NCBI RefSeq assembly: GCF_900544955.1
Contig: NZ_UQXD01000021.1
Span: forward strand, 1 to 40,206
Reading direction: 5' to 3'
Source of the DNA: an uncultured Oscillibacter sp.
Lineage (GTDB): Bacteria; Bacillota; Clostridia; Oscillospirales; Oscillospiraceae
DNA length: 40,206 nucleotides
Below, piece after piece: positions 29,859 to 40,206 of this stretch. How positions within the stretch are numbered: the stretch's first letter is position 1; every line of letters begins with the position of its first letter. Both the position numbers and the translations under genes were made by a program. The notes under the pieces are model-generated. The model saw only the letters and a program-made list of their open reading frames with translations. It did no database searches and was not told the origin of the DNA.

Positions 29859-30632
29859 TCAGCGGCCCGCCTGGCGGTCCGCCTCAATCAGCAGCTTCAG
29901 CGCCTCCACCGCCGTCTGCACGGCGCGGGAGGTGTCCTCGCTCATCCGCTGGTCTAGGCCCGCGGCCTCCCGCTCCTGGTTCCAGATCACGTGGAAGCAG
30001 GACCCGCAGCGGCAGCCCAGCGCCGCCGCCACCACGAAGAGGGCGGCGGACTCCATCTCGCTGGCCTTGACGCCCAGCCGCTTCCAGCTCTCCCACTTGG
30101 CCTTCAGCTCATAGGCCACCGGGGAGGCATCCGGGCTGTGCTGGCCGTAAAAACTGTCCTTGCACTGGACGACGCCGGTGTGGAAGGGCAGCCCCAGCCG
30201 CTCCGCCGCCCGGACCAGGCAGGTGGTGACGCCGAAATCCGGCACCGCCGGAAACTCCAGCGGGGCGTACTCCCGGCTGGTGTGTTCAAAGCGGATGGCG
30301 CCGGTGGCCACCACCAGATCCCCCGACTGCACGTCCAGGTCGATGCCGCCGCAGGTGCCGGTGCGGAGGAAGGTGTCCGCCCCGCACTTGTGCAGCTCCT
30401 CCATGGCGATGGCGGCGGAGGGGCCGCCGATGCCGGTGGAGCAGGCCGTCACCTTCTCCCCCAGGAGCGTGCCGGTCCAGACGTTGTACTCCCGGTTGCA
30501 GGCCACCTGCCGGGCATCGTCCAGCAGCGCCGCAATGGCGGGCACCCGCCCCGGATCGCCGGGCAGGATGCAGTAGCGGCCCACGTCGCCGGGGGCGCAG
30601 TGGATGTGGAACTGTTTTTCAAGCACTTGCAT
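29859..30632 (-). CDS. udp: Uridine phosphorylase family protein
   Basis: A 257-residue nucleoside phosphorylase, which splits uridine with phosphate to uracil and ribose-1-phosphate. Seen: CILPGDPGRVPAIAALLDDA (phosphate loop), LRTGTCGGIDLDVQSGDLVV, the pyrimidine-type HTSREYAPLEFPAVPDFGVT region, and the SEMESAALF motif. The ATG at 30630-30632 is preceded by GAGGTGA; an upstream extension of 20 residues has no family similarity. It lies 66 bases after the GNAT gene and is the last leftward gene before the terminator. A purine-specific relative is less likely because of the Udp-like central region. Confidence 0.88.
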   Translation of the reverse strand: MQVLEKQFHIHCAPGDVGRYCILPGDPGRVPAIAALLDDARQVACNREYNVWTGTLLGEKVTACSTGIGGPSAAIAMEELHKCGADTFLRTGTCGGIDLDVQSGDLVVATGAIRFEHTSREYAPLEFPAVPDFGVTTCLVRAAERLGLPFHTGVVQCKDSFYGQHSPDASPVAYELKAKWESWKRLGVKASEMESAALFVVAAALGCRCGSCFHVIWNQEREAAGLDQRMSEDTSRAVQTAVEALKLLIEADRQAGR

Positions 30633-30698
30633 ACCGCTCACCTCATTGTTCAGGATGGCTCTCAGTATACCAGAAACTTCCCCCCGGCGCAACGCCCC

Positions 30699-31175
30699 TC
30701 ACGATTCCGCCAGGCGCCGCAGGGTGTCCCCGGAGAGGCGGTACACCGTCCAGTCCTCCATGGGCTCCGCCCCCAGGGACTTGTAAAAGGCGATGCTGGG
30801 CGCGTTCCAGTCCAGGCACCACCACTCCATCCGCCCGCAGCCCCGCTCTTGGGCGATGGACGCCAGCTTTTGGAGGAGGGCCCTGCCGTACCCCTTCCCC
30901 CGGCAGGCCGGGCGGACGTAGAGATCCTCCAGGTACAGCCCCGACCGGCCCAGGAAGGTGGAGAAATTGTGGAAGAACAGGGTAAAGCCCACCTCCCGGC
31001 CGTCCTCCAGGGCGAAGAGCACCTCCGCGTTTTTCCGTTCAAACAGCTGCTCCGCCAGGATGGCCTCGTCCGCCACCACCTGGTCCAGCAGGTGCTCGTA
31101 GTCCGCCAGCTCCCGAATGAACTGCAAAATCAGCGGCGTGTCCGCCTCCTCCGCATAGCGGAAGGTCAGCGCCAT
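30699..31175 (-). CDS. GNAT family N-acetyltransferase (diamine/SSAT-like)
   Basis: The protein has 158 residues from MALTFRYAEEADTPLILQFI. The acetyl-CoA loop is RPACRGKGYGRALL (R-X-X-G-X-G/A), preceded by LYLEDLYV. HNFSTFLGRSGLYLEDLYV and WWCLDWNAPSIAFYKSLGA are features of the spermidine/diamine acetyltransferase-like branch, so a polyamine or similar amine is a possible substrate. An ATG 21 bases earlier overlaps the mutS2 stop (ATGA) and cannot be excluded as the start. It is downstream of mutS2 in the same transcript. Confidence 0.85.
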   Translation of the reverse strand: MALTFRYAEEADTPLILQFIRELADYEHLLDQVVADEAILAEQLFERKNAEVLFALEDGREVGFTLFFHNFSTFLGRSGLYLEDLYVRPACRGKGYGRALLQKLASIAQERGCGRMEWWCLDWNAPSIAFYKSLGAEPMEDWTVYRLSGDTLRRLAES

Positions 31176-31192
31176 CCGCCCCGCCGCCTCTC

Positions 31193-33577
31193 TCATTTCA
31201 GCGTCACCACGGTGACGCCGCTCTCACCCTCGCCGTAGACCCCCAGGCGGTAGTCCTTCACCGCCTTGCTGCGGCGCAGGATGTCGTGGACCGCCTTGCG
31301 CAGGGCGCCGGTGCCCTTGCCGTGGATGATGGTGACGGTCTCCAGCCGGCCCATGACGGCGGCGGAGAGAAAGTTCTCCACCACGGCCTCCGCCTCCAGC
31401 GTCTCCAGTCCCCGGATGTCCAGCTCCCGGCTGGCGGAGGTGCGCAGCTGCCGGGGGGCACTCTGGCGGACGGGGGCGCTGGGCTTTCGGGCGGCCCGCT
31501 CGTCCGCCTCGATCAGCCGGACCTCGCCGGCCCGGGCCTTCATTTTCAGCGCGCCGGCCTTCAATTGCAGCGTGCCGTCCCGGCCCACCGACACCACCTC
31601 TGCCGGGGTGCGGACCCCGGGAATCTCCACCAGGTCCCCCTCCCGGATGGGGCGGCTGGGCTTGGGAATGGGCTCCTGCCGGGCGTCGTGTCGGGAGACG
31701 GCGTCCTCCGCCTCGTTCAGCCTCCGGCGCAGCGCCGCCCGGGCCTCGTTCTCGTTGAGGGTCCGCTCCGCCCGGGCCTGGGCCTTGCGCATCTCCTGGA
31801 GCTCCGCGAACACCTGGTCCGCCGCGGCCCGGGCGTCCCGCAGGATACGCTTGGCCTCCGCCTCGCCCCGGCCCCGGGCGTTCTCCTTAGCCCGCTCCAT
31901 CTGCTCCCGGAACTCCCGGGCCTTCCGGGCGTCCTCCTCCCGCTGGAGGTAGAGGCGGTCGGCCTCCTGCTCCCGCTTTTCCAGAGCCTGCCGCTTGGCC
32001 TCCAGCTGGGTGAGGACGTCCTCAAACCGGACGCTCTCGCCGCTCATCTGGACCCGGGCGGACTCGATCACCGCGTCCGGCAGGCCCAGCCGCCGGGAGA
32101 TGGCAAAGGCGTTGGACTTGCCGGGGATGCCGATGAGCAAACGGTAGGTGGGGCTGAGGGTCTCCACGTCAAACTCGCAGGAGGCGTTCTCCACCCCCGC
32201 GGTGGTCATGGCAAAGGTCTTCAGCTCCGCGTAGTGGGTGGTGGCGGCCACCTTGGCCCCCACCGCCCGCACGTGCTGGATGACGGCGATGGCCAGGGCC
32301 GCGCCCTCCACCGGGTCCGTGCCCGCCCCCAGCTCGTCGAAGAGGATCAGGCTGTGGCGGTCCGCCTCCGCCAGAATGCTCACGATATTCACCATGTGCG
32401 CCGAGAAAGTGGACAGGCTCTGCTCGATGCTCTGCTCGTCGCCGATGTCCGCCAGCACCCGCTCGTAGACGGAGACGGCGCTGCGGTCCGCCACGGGAAT
32501 GTGCAGTCCGCACTGGGTCATCAGTGTCAAAAGGCCCAATGTCTTGAGGCTGACGGTCTTGCCGCCGGTGTTGGGGCCGGTGATGACCAGGGTGTCGAAG
32601 GTCTCCCCCAGCTCGATGTCGATGGGCACCGCCGTTTTGGGGTCCAGCAGGGGATGCCGGGCCCGGCGCAGGTGGATGGCCCCGTCCCGCCGGATCTCCG
32701 GCCGGACGCCGTCCATCTTGTAGGAGAGCTGCCCCCGGGCGAAAATCACGTCCAGGTGCACCAGGGTGTCGTAATCCCACTGGATGTCCTCCCGGTGGAC
32801 CGCCGCCTCAGCAGAGAGCTCCGCCAAAATCCGCTCGATCTCCTTTTGCTCCTTGGCCTCCAGCTCAATGAGCTCGTTGTTGGCCTGAACCACCCCCATG
32901 GGCTCCACAAACAGCGTGGCGCCGGAGGAGGAGATGTCGTGGACCAGCCCGGGCAGGTCGCCCTTGTGCTCCGCCTTCACCGGCACCACGAAGCGGCCGT
33001 CCCGCTGGGTGATGATGGTCTCCTGCAAGATCTTGCCGTAGGTGGGGGAGGAGATGATCTTTTGCAGAATCTGGCGGCTTTTGGCCTGGGCGGCCCGCAT
33101 GTGGCGGCGGATGTCCGCCAGCTCGGTGCTGGCCGCGTCGGCGATGGCGTCCTCGTCGGTGATGCAGCGCTTGATCTTCTCCTCCAGGAAGCGGTTGCCG
33201 TGGAGGGAGAGAAACAGGTGGTCGATGGCGGTGCGCTCCGCCCCGTCGCTGAGGTACTCCCTGGCCCGGCGGGCGGCGGTGAGCAGGTCCGCGATCCGCA
33301 GCAGCTCCCGGGTGTTCAGGGCGCCGCCCCGGTCCGCCCGGTCCAGGGCCTCCCCCACCGGCCGCACGCCGGAGAAGGAGGGGCTGCCCCGGAGGCCGAT
33401 CATGGTCCGGGCGGCGTCGGTCTGGTCCAGCAGGCGCAGAACCTCCTCCGCCTCCGTCTCCGGCCGCAGGCGCAGCGCCCGCTCCTTCGCCTCCGCACTG
33501 ACGGCCTGCTCGGAGAGCAGTTGCAGCACCCGGGGCAGTTCCAGGGTGCGGATGGATTTGTCAAACAGTTCGCTCAT
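31193..33577 (-). CDS. mutS2: Endonuclease MutS2 / ribosome rescue factor (RqcU-type)
   Basis: The protein has 794 residues: an N-terminal helical and lever region, ATPase with Walker A GPNTGGKT (about 333-340) and ILFDELGAGTDP, an Arg/Glu-rich coiled-coil (about 510-640), a KOW-like stretch (REGDLVEIPGVRTPAEVV) and a C-terminal Smr domain with LDIRGLETLEAEA and HGKGTGALRK. MutS2 lacks the mismatch-reading domain of MutS; in Firmicutes it limits recombination and splits collided ribosomes. The ATG has GGGAGAG upstream and lies in the tail of the CxCxxC protein gene, overlapping by 17 bases. Confidence 0.96.
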   Translation of the reverse strand: MSELFDKSIRTLELPRVLQLLSEQAVSAEAKERALRLRPETEAEEVLRLLDQTDAARTMIGLRGSPSFSGVRPVGEALDRADRGGALNTRELLRIADLLTAARRAREYLSDGAERTAIDHLFLSLHGNRFLEEKIKRCITDEDAIADAASTELADIRRHMRAAQAKSRQILQKIISSPTYGKILQETIITQRDGRFVVPVKAEHKGDLPGLVHDISSSGATLFVEPMGVVQANNELIELEAKEQKEIERILAELSAEAAVHREDIQWDYDTLVHLDVIFARGQLSYKMDGVRPEIRRDGAIHLRRARHPLLDPKTAVPIDIELGETFDTLVITGPNTGGKTVSLKTLGLLTLMTQCGLHIPVADRSAVSVYERVLADIGDEQSIEQSLSTFSAHMVNIVSILAEADRHSLILFDELGAGTDPVEGAALAIAVIQHVRAVGAKVAATTHYAELKTFAMTTAGVENASCEFDVETLSPTYRLLIGIPGKSNAFAISRRLGLPDAVIESARVQMSGESVRFEDVLTQLEAKRQALEKREQEADRLYLQREEDARKAREFREQMERAKENARGRGEAEAKRILRDARAAADQVFAELQEMRKAQARAERTLNENEARAALRRRLNEAEDAVSRHDARQEPIPKPSRPIREGDLVEIPGVRTPAEVVSVGRDGTLQLKAGALKMKARAGEVRLIEADERAARKPSAPVRQSAPRQLRTSASRELDIRGLETLEAEAVVENFLSAAVMGRLETVTIIHGKGTGALRKAVHDILRRSKAVKDYRLGVYGEGESGVTVVTLK

Positions 33578-34052
33578 GATGTATCTCTCCCGTCATGGGA
33601 TTCTCCTTTACAGGGATTTGAACGCCGGCTTCCGGCTCATCCAGCAGCCAGGGCAGGCGGAGGTCCGCCTCCACCTGGAAAAAGGGTTCCGGAAAGGCGG
33701 GCAGAAACGGCCCCTGGCCTGTGTGGAACCAGATCAGAACCTCCGGGGCCGCCTCCAGCCCCCCGGAGGGCGCCGCCAGCACGGTGCCCGCCACGTGGTA
33801 CTGGGCCGTGTACCAGTGGCGGCCGTCCGCCTCCCGGCACCACTCCATCACCTCGCCGGGCCTGCGGATGTCCAGGCCCAGCCGGGCGAGAAACGCCCCC
33901 GCCGCCGGAGGCACGCCCTCTACGGCGGCGGCAAAGTTCCGGCAGTAGCCGCAGTCGCAGCCCCCGGCAAGTTGACCGTGGGCGGCATACCAGGCCTGGG
34001 TGGCCTCCACATCCACCTGGATGCGGCCATCCCCCACCGCAAATTCCGTCAT
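33561..34052 (-). CDS. Conserved-looking CxCxxC protein of unknown function
   Basis: A soluble protein of 163 residues. Near the N-terminus is GGCDCGYCRNFAAAVEGVPP, a three-cysteine cluster (C-X-C-X2-C) that could hold a metal. Later are EVMEWCREADGRHWYTAQYH and VLIWFHTGQGPFLPAFPEPF. I know similar unnamed proteins from clostridia but no function. The ATG at 34050-34052 follows GAGGATGGAATC; an ATG 30 bases earlier adds no plausible residues. It sits between recO and mutS2, overlapping the mutS2 start by 17 bases, so it is translated with it. Confidence 0.65.
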   Translation of the reverse strand: MTEFAVGDGRIQVDVEATQAWYAAHGQLAGGCDCGYCRNFAAAVEGVPPAAGAFLARLGLDIRRPGEVMEWCREADGRHWYTAQYHVAGTVLAAPSGGLEAAPEVLIWFHTGQGPFLPAFPEPFFQVEADLRLPWLLDEPEAGVQIPVKENPMTGEIHHERTV

Positions 34053-34091
34053 GATTCCATCCTCTTTGTATAGTTTCTCCAAAATACTACG

Positions 34092-34877
34092 TTATGTATT
34101 CTGTTTCGACGCCGGTCCCGCCGGCTGGAGGCTCTTGTAAAAGTCCAGGGTTTTGAAGCCCCGTTCCAGTTGGGCGGCGGTGAAGGCCTCCGCCGCGGCG
34201 GAGAGGCGCCCCAGGGCGGCCTCCCCCAAGCGGAAGGCGTACAGCCGCTTGGGGTCCCCGTACACAATATGCCGCAGGGCCGCCAGGGCGTCCGGGCACA
34301 GGGGCATAGACAGGGCGCTCTCCTTTACACCGCAGGCGCGGCAGCGCAGCACCCCCTGCACCACGTCCAGCAGCGGCTGCTCCGGGTCGGGGCGGCCGCA
34401 GTAGGCGCAGCCGTCCGCCAACGGCTCGTAGCCCGCCAGGCACAGCAGCTTCAGCTCGAAGGCGGGCTTCACCAGAGCCGGGGGCTTACCCAGGGCGCTG
34501 AGGGCGTACAGCCCGTTCAGCAGGTGGCGCAGCAGGCCGTCGGAGACCGTCTCCTCCGTGGTCACAGCCTCCGTCAGTTCCGCCAGGTAAAATCCCAGGG
34601 CCAGGGCGTCCAGGTCGGTCCGCAGGCCGCCGAACAGCTCCAGCGTGGCGCCCTCGTTGGCGTAGTACCAGTCGCCCTTTTGGTAGAGAGTCCACTCCGA
34701 GTAGGCCAGGGACTGGGCGCAGGCGGCAAATTTGCAGCCCTTGCGCCGGGCCCCCCGGGCGATGACGGCCAGCTTCCCCCGGTCCGCCGTCAGGAGGGTC
34801 AGAATTTTATCCGCCTCCCGGGTCTCCGTCTCCCGCAGGACGATGCCTCTTGTCACCATATACGGCGTGGCGGCCAT
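34092..34877 (-). CDS. recO: DNA repair protein RecO
   Basis: A 261-residue RecFOR pathway protein. The N-terminal OB fold reads TRGIVLRETETREADKILTL and GKLAVIARGARRKGCKF; the middle is helical; the zinc module is CAYCGR...CRACG in the C-terminal half. RecO anneals single strands and helps RecA load in place of SSB. The start follows GGGAGGGAG closely. A small hairpin (34899-34912) precedes the ribosome site. It lies after yqzL and before the CxCxxC protein in the era cluster. Confidence 0.95.
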   Translation of the reverse strand: MAATPYMVTRGIVLRETETREADKILTLLTADRGKLAVIARGARRKGCKFAACAQSLAYSEWTLYQKGDWYYANEGATLELFGGLRTDLDALALGFYLAELTEAVTTEETVSDGLLRHLLNGLYALSALGKPPALVKPAFELKLLCLAGYEPLADGCAYCGRPDPEQPLLDVVQGVLRCRACGVKESALSMPLCPDALAALRHIVYGDPKRLYAFRLGEAALGRLSAAAEAFTAAQLERGFKTLDFYKSLQPAGPASKQNT

Positions 34878-34917
34878 GCTGCTCCCTCCCTATGTAACGG
34901 GGGCGAGCCCCCGGCGC

Positions 34918-35022
34918 TCACGCGGACGGTCCCTCCGCCGCCTCCTCCGCCTCTCGATACAGGATATAGGCCAGCGGCTCCCCCGTCCTGCAAAACAGCT
35001 CCCAATACGCTTCCGGTTCCAT
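34918..35022 (-). CDS. yqzL: YqzL-like small protein (34 aa)
   Basis: A tiny frame, MEPEAYWELFCRTGEPLAYI then LYREAEEAAEGPSA. It resembles YqzL of bacilli (W..F..TG....YL..KE), which sits directly upstream of recO, as here. AAAGGAGG is 8 bases before the ATG. Function unknown in all species I know. The identity rests on motif plus synteny. Confidence 0.75.
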   Translation of the reverse strand: MEPEAYWELFCRTGEPLAYILYREAEEAAEGPSA

Positions 35023-35067
35023 CCAACAGACCTCCTTTTGGGAATAGTCTGCGGAAAACGTCGAAAG

Positions 35068-35514
35068 TTATGGCTGGGAATGTTCCCCTTCTCCGCCAAT
35101 TTCAAAATCCACCGATTGAAAATTGCTGTAATACCGGCCGCGGCGCGCCGTGAATTTCAGCACGCAGTAGTCCGGGTCCGTGACGCCCAGGGGGTAGTAC
35201 ATCGTGTCCCCCTCCCGCCAGATGCGGGCCCGGGCCTCCGCCGTCTCCAGCACCTCCACAGTGCCGGAGAGGCTGACGCCCCGGAAAAACCGGGTGTCCA
35301 CCAGGTAGAGCCCGGCCCTGGGGTCCTTCCGGAATGCCGCCACCTTGCGGGAGGAGGTGTTGGTGGTGAGCCAGAAGGTCCGGATGCCCGTCCGCTCCCG
35401 GGGTGCCAGCATCGCCCGGGTGGTGGGGAAGCCCTCGTCGTCCAGATAGCTGAGGTAGACCCGCTTGGCCCTGTCGGCCATTCCGCCCACGGTCTCCTCC
35501 GGATTGCGCAGCAT
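35068..35514 (-). CDS. Pyridoxamine 5'-phosphate oxidase-like flavin-fold protein
   Basis: A 148-residue split-barrel protein: MLRNPEETVGGMADRAKRVY, then LSYLDDEGFPTTRAMLAP, TFWLTTNTSSRKVAAFRKDP and RAGLYLVDTRFFRGVSLSGT. This is the general-stress protein 26-like branch of the PNPOx superfamily, which binds FMN or F420-like cofactors; its reaction is unknown. The ATG follows GAGGAGGAG and lies 14 bases after the era stop, so it is co-transcribed with era. It is unlikely to be the real PdxH. Confidence 0.85.
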   Translation of the reverse strand: MLRNPEETVGGMADRAKRVYLSYLDDEGFPTTRAMLAPRERTGIRTFWLTTNTSSRKVAAFRKDPRAGLYLVDTRFFRGVSLSGTVEVLETAEARARIWREGDTMYYPLGVTDPDYCVLKFTARRGRYYSNFQSVDFEIGGEGEHSQP

Positions 35515-35528
35515 GGCGTCTCCTCCTC

Positions 35529-36428
35529 TCACTCGTCGCGGTAACCGAAGTTCCGTACCACGTTCACGTTGTCCCGCCAATTCTCCTTGACCTTCACCCA
35601 GGTCTCCAGATAGACCTTGGTGCCCATAAACTTCTCGATGTCCTGGCGGGCCATGGTGCTGATTTTTTTCAGCATGGCCCCCTGCTTGCCGATGATGATG
35701 CCCTTGTGGCTGGCCTTTTCGCAGTAGATGGTGGCGTCCACGTCGATCACGCCGGAGTCCCGCTCGGAGAACTTGGTGATCTCCACGGCGGTGCCGTGGG
35801 GAATCTCCTTGTCCAGGCACAGCAGCAGCTTCTCCCGGACGATCTCGCCCACCACCTGCCGCTCCGGCTGGTCGCTGGTCTGGCCGTCGGGGAAGAGCTG
35901 GGGGCCCTCGGCGGCGTACTTGCGCAGCTCTCCCATCAGCTCGTCCAGGCCGCTGCGGCTGTGGGCGGAGATAGGGATGATGGCGTCAAAGCCGTCCCAG
36001 GCCTCGTGATAGGCGGCGATCACCGGCAGCAGCGCGTCGGGGGCGACGGTGTCGATCTTGTTGATGCAGAGAATGCAGGGGATGCCCTCCTCCCGGATGC
36101 GCTGGATCAGCGCCTGCTCCGGGCCGCCCACGTGGGCGATGGGCTCCACCAGCAGCAGCGCGCAGTCCACGTCCGCCAGGCTGGAGGTGACCACCTTCAC
36201 CATATACTCGCCCAGGGCGGATTTGGGCTTGTGGAGGCCCGGGGTGTCCAGCAGGATATACTGGGTATCCTCCCGGTTCACCACGCCGTAGATGCGGTTC
36301 CGGGTGGTCTGGGCCTTGTTGGAGACAATGGCCACCTTTTCGCCCACCAAGGCGTTGGTGAGGCTGGATTTCCCCACATTGGGGCGGCCGCAGACGGTAA
36401 TCATGGCCACTTTTTTGATTTCAGACAT
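35529..36428 (-). CDS. era: GTPase Era
   Basis: A 299-residue GTPase for 16S rRNA maturation and 30S assembly. Seen: G1 GRPNVGKSS, switch region QTTRNRIYGVV, G3 DTPGLHKP, G4 NKID, and the C-terminal KH domain with GKQGAMLKKISTMARQDIEK. The ATG at 36426-36428 agrees with the family N-terminus; frames that extend to 36725 run into uvrA antisense sequence. GAGGA lies 8 bases upstream. First gene of the leftward repair cluster; no clear promoter was found in the GC-rich gap to uvrA. Confidence 0.97.
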   Translation of the reverse strand: MSEIKKVAMITVCGRPNVGKSSLTNALVGEKVAIVSNKAQTTRNRIYGVVNREDTQYILLDTPGLHKPKSALGEYMVKVVTSSLADVDCALLLVEPIAHVGGPEQALIQRIREEGIPCILCINKIDTVAPDALLPVIAAYHEAWDGFDAIIPISAHSRSGLDELMGELRKYAAEGPQLFPDGQTSDQPERQVVGEIVREKLLLCLDKEIPHGTAVEITKFSERDSGVIDVDATIYCEKASHKGIIIGKQGAMLKKISTMARQDIEKFMGTKVYLETWVKVKENWRDNVNVVRNFGYRDE

Positions 36429-36458
36429 ACAGGTAATCCTCAACTTTCTTTGAGCAAT

Positions 36459-36586
36459 GTTGCGCCCCCGTGGGGCGGCGTCCTTTCCTCCCCGCGCCGA
36501 TGCGCGGAAATCCTCCCCGCCCGAAGGCGGCCCCCTCTCCGCCTGGAGCGCGGTCTCTTCCCCGCCCCAGGCCGCCCTCCGGCCCT
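36459..36586 (-). repeat. GC-rich intergenic repeat copy between uvrA and era
   Basis: Read leftward it contains CCGCCTTCGGGCGGGGA, then GGATTTCCGCGCATCGGCGC, closely like units upstream of the GNAT-uvrA pair at 40046-40114. Several small inverted repeats (for example CCGCC..GGCGG) are present. Otherwise nothing is seen in the gap. Confidence 0.5.
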
Positions 36587-39412
<2,826 letters not shown>

Positions 39413-39431
39413 GAGCGGTTCTCTTCTCCTT

Positions 39432-39947
39432 TTATTCCAGACAGATGCCGCCGGAGGCCCCCTCCAGGGCGCCGGGGACGATGGCCCGGCCCAGCACGTA
39501 CTGGTCCGGGGCGTGGGATTCGTTGCGCAGGCCGTAGTCCGTCACGGGGCGGAAGCCGAAGCGGCCGTAATAGGCGGGGTCTCCCATCAGGAAGACGCAG
39601 GTAAAGCCCATCTCTCCGGCCCGGCGCAGCCCCTCGTGCAGCAGCCGGGCGCCCAGGCCCTGGCCGCGGTCCTCCAGGCGGACGCTCAGCGGCGCCGCCA
39701 TCAGGGCGGGAAGGGGCTCGCCGCCGTCGGGGACCAGGCGGGTCCGGGTCAGCATGATGTGGCCCGCAAGGGCGCCGGAGTCCTCCTGGGCCACCAGCTC
39801 CAGCTCCGGGAGGTAGGTGGAGCGGGCGCGGAGGACGTTCACGAAGTCCTGCTCCGTGCCGTCGGAGACCTTCGCCGTCTGGAAGGCCGTTTTTACCAAT
39901 TCATAAATGGCGGGGTAATCCGCCTGTACGGCGGGACGAATCAACAT
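39432..39947 (-). CDS. GNAT family N-acetyltransferase (YhbS-like)
   Basis: A 171-residue enzyme: MLIRPAVQADYPAIYELVKT, then TELV-type strand ELELVAQEDSGALAGHIMLT, the acetyl-CoA loop VRLEDRGQGLGARLLHEGLR, and FVFLMGDPAYYGRFGF-like CVFLMGDPAYYGRFGFRPV, the mark of the COG3153 branch. Substrate unknown. The ATG at 39945-39947 has AAAGGAG 6 bases upstream; longer readings run into the repeat region. It forms a unit with uvrA. Confidence 0.9.
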   Translation of the reverse strand: MLIRPAVQADYPAIYELVKTAFQTAKVSDGTEQDFVNVLRARSTYLPELELVAQEDSGALAGHIMLTRTRLVPDGGEPLPALMAAPLSVRLEDRGQGLGARLLHEGLRRAGEMGFTCVFLMGDPAYYGRFGFRPVTDYGLRNESHAPDQYVLGRAIVPGALEGASGGICLE

Positions 39948-39965
39948 GGCTGACTCCTTTCTGTG

Positions 39966-40140
39966 TGCCGCCCTGCGGGGCGGTCGCGCATCGGCGCGGA
40001 GCGAGGGATCCTGCCCCACAGGGGCGGGGGCGGCCGCGCACGGCGCGGGGACGAGGATTTCCGCCGTCGGGCGGGGACGGGAATGCCGCCGTCGGGCGGG
40101 GATGAGGATTTCCGTCCCACGGGGGCGGGATGGGGGTGTG
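39966..40140. repeat. GC-rich intergenic repeat array
   Basis: CCGCCGTCGGGCGGGGA occurs at 40061-40077 and again at 40086-40102 (period 25). GAGGATTTCCG occurs at 40053-40063 and 40104-40114. Related units, inverted, are found at 36459-36586. The region 39948-40206 holds no gene I can support; any promoter for the GNAT-uvrA unit is hidden in this GC-rich sequence. Confidence 0.6.
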
Positions 40141-40169
40141 GGGCTTTGCCCCACGGAATGCACCCCCCA

Positions 40170-40194
40170 TTTTCTTTGGTTGCGCCAAAGAAAA
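40170..40194. repeat. Hairpin at the right edge
   Basis: TTTTCTTTGG (40170-40179) and CCAAAGAAAA (40185-40194) pair with a 5-base loop. It may be a terminator of a gene beyond the window or part of the dispersed repeat that follows GGGGCTTTGCCCCAC at 40140-40154. Confidence 0.55.
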
Positions 40195-40206
40195 CGGGCC
40201 GTGCAC

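Overview
The window reads as chromosomal DNA of a high-GC, low-G+C-lineage Gram-positive anaerobe, most likely a gut clostridium of the Oscillospiraceae type (Flavonifractor/Oscillibacter-like). The reasons are a methionine T-box leader, an RsgI-type anti-sigma fragment, the yqzL-recO-era neighbourhood, mutS2, AGGAGG-type ribosome binding sites, consensus SigA promoters with 17-base spacers, and very GC-rich third codon positions that leave long open frames antisense to most genes. The family assignment is inferred, not proven.

Layout. 1-1213: 3' part of an RsgI/PepSY surface protein. 1479-3178: DUF2238-like membrane protein and an HAD-IIA phosphatase, translationally coupled. 3269-4320: an autoregulated-looking XRE regulator / DUF3169 membrane protein / 23-residue hydrophobic peptide operon with three operator dyads. 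4508-7039: AI-2E-family permease and MATE exporter. 7166-8896: gamma-carbonic-anhydrase-like protein and M29 aminopeptidase. 9052-10292: BrkB/YihY membrane protein and an ArsC-fold protein without its cysteine. 10331-12667: sirtuin and citrate synthase on the + strand. 12735-13002: two leucine tRNAs behind a consensus promoter.

13003-18630 is the accessory, decaying part: a wrecked serine recombinase directly after tRNA-Leu(CAG), a possible regulator scrap, a P-type Ca2+-ATPase with an attenuator-like leader, a PsiE-like membrane protein, then a broken AI-2E permease joined to a fragment of a Gfo/Idh/MocA oxidoreductase. 18630-19061 is an XRE regulator with a membrane tail.

19340-22539 encodes a tripartite tricarboxylate transporter (tctC-tctB-tctA order). 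22810-25216 has NhaC-type antiporter and MscS channel genes, divergent. 25213-27781 is a methionine unit: promoter, T-box, metY (O-acetylhomoserine sulfhydrylase) and metA with the acetyl-type residue E111, so the two enzymes fit one pathway. 27972-29107 is a second XRE / small membrane protein operon whose triple operator has nearly the same geometry (21 and 34 bp) as the first (21 and 33 bp), though the sequences differ. 29311-29766 is an orphan exported protein. 29859-36428 is a long leftward housekeeping cluster, era - PNPOx-like - yqzL - recO - CxCxxC protein - mutS2 - GNAT - uridine phosphorylase. 36587-39947 is GNAT-uvrA. GC-rich intergenic repeats flank uvrA.

No CRISPR, rRNA or intact insertion sequence was seen. 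The most interesting material is the pair of XRE/membrane-protein modules with shared operator geometry, the leader of the Ca2+-ATPase, and the gene graveyard beside the tRNAs.
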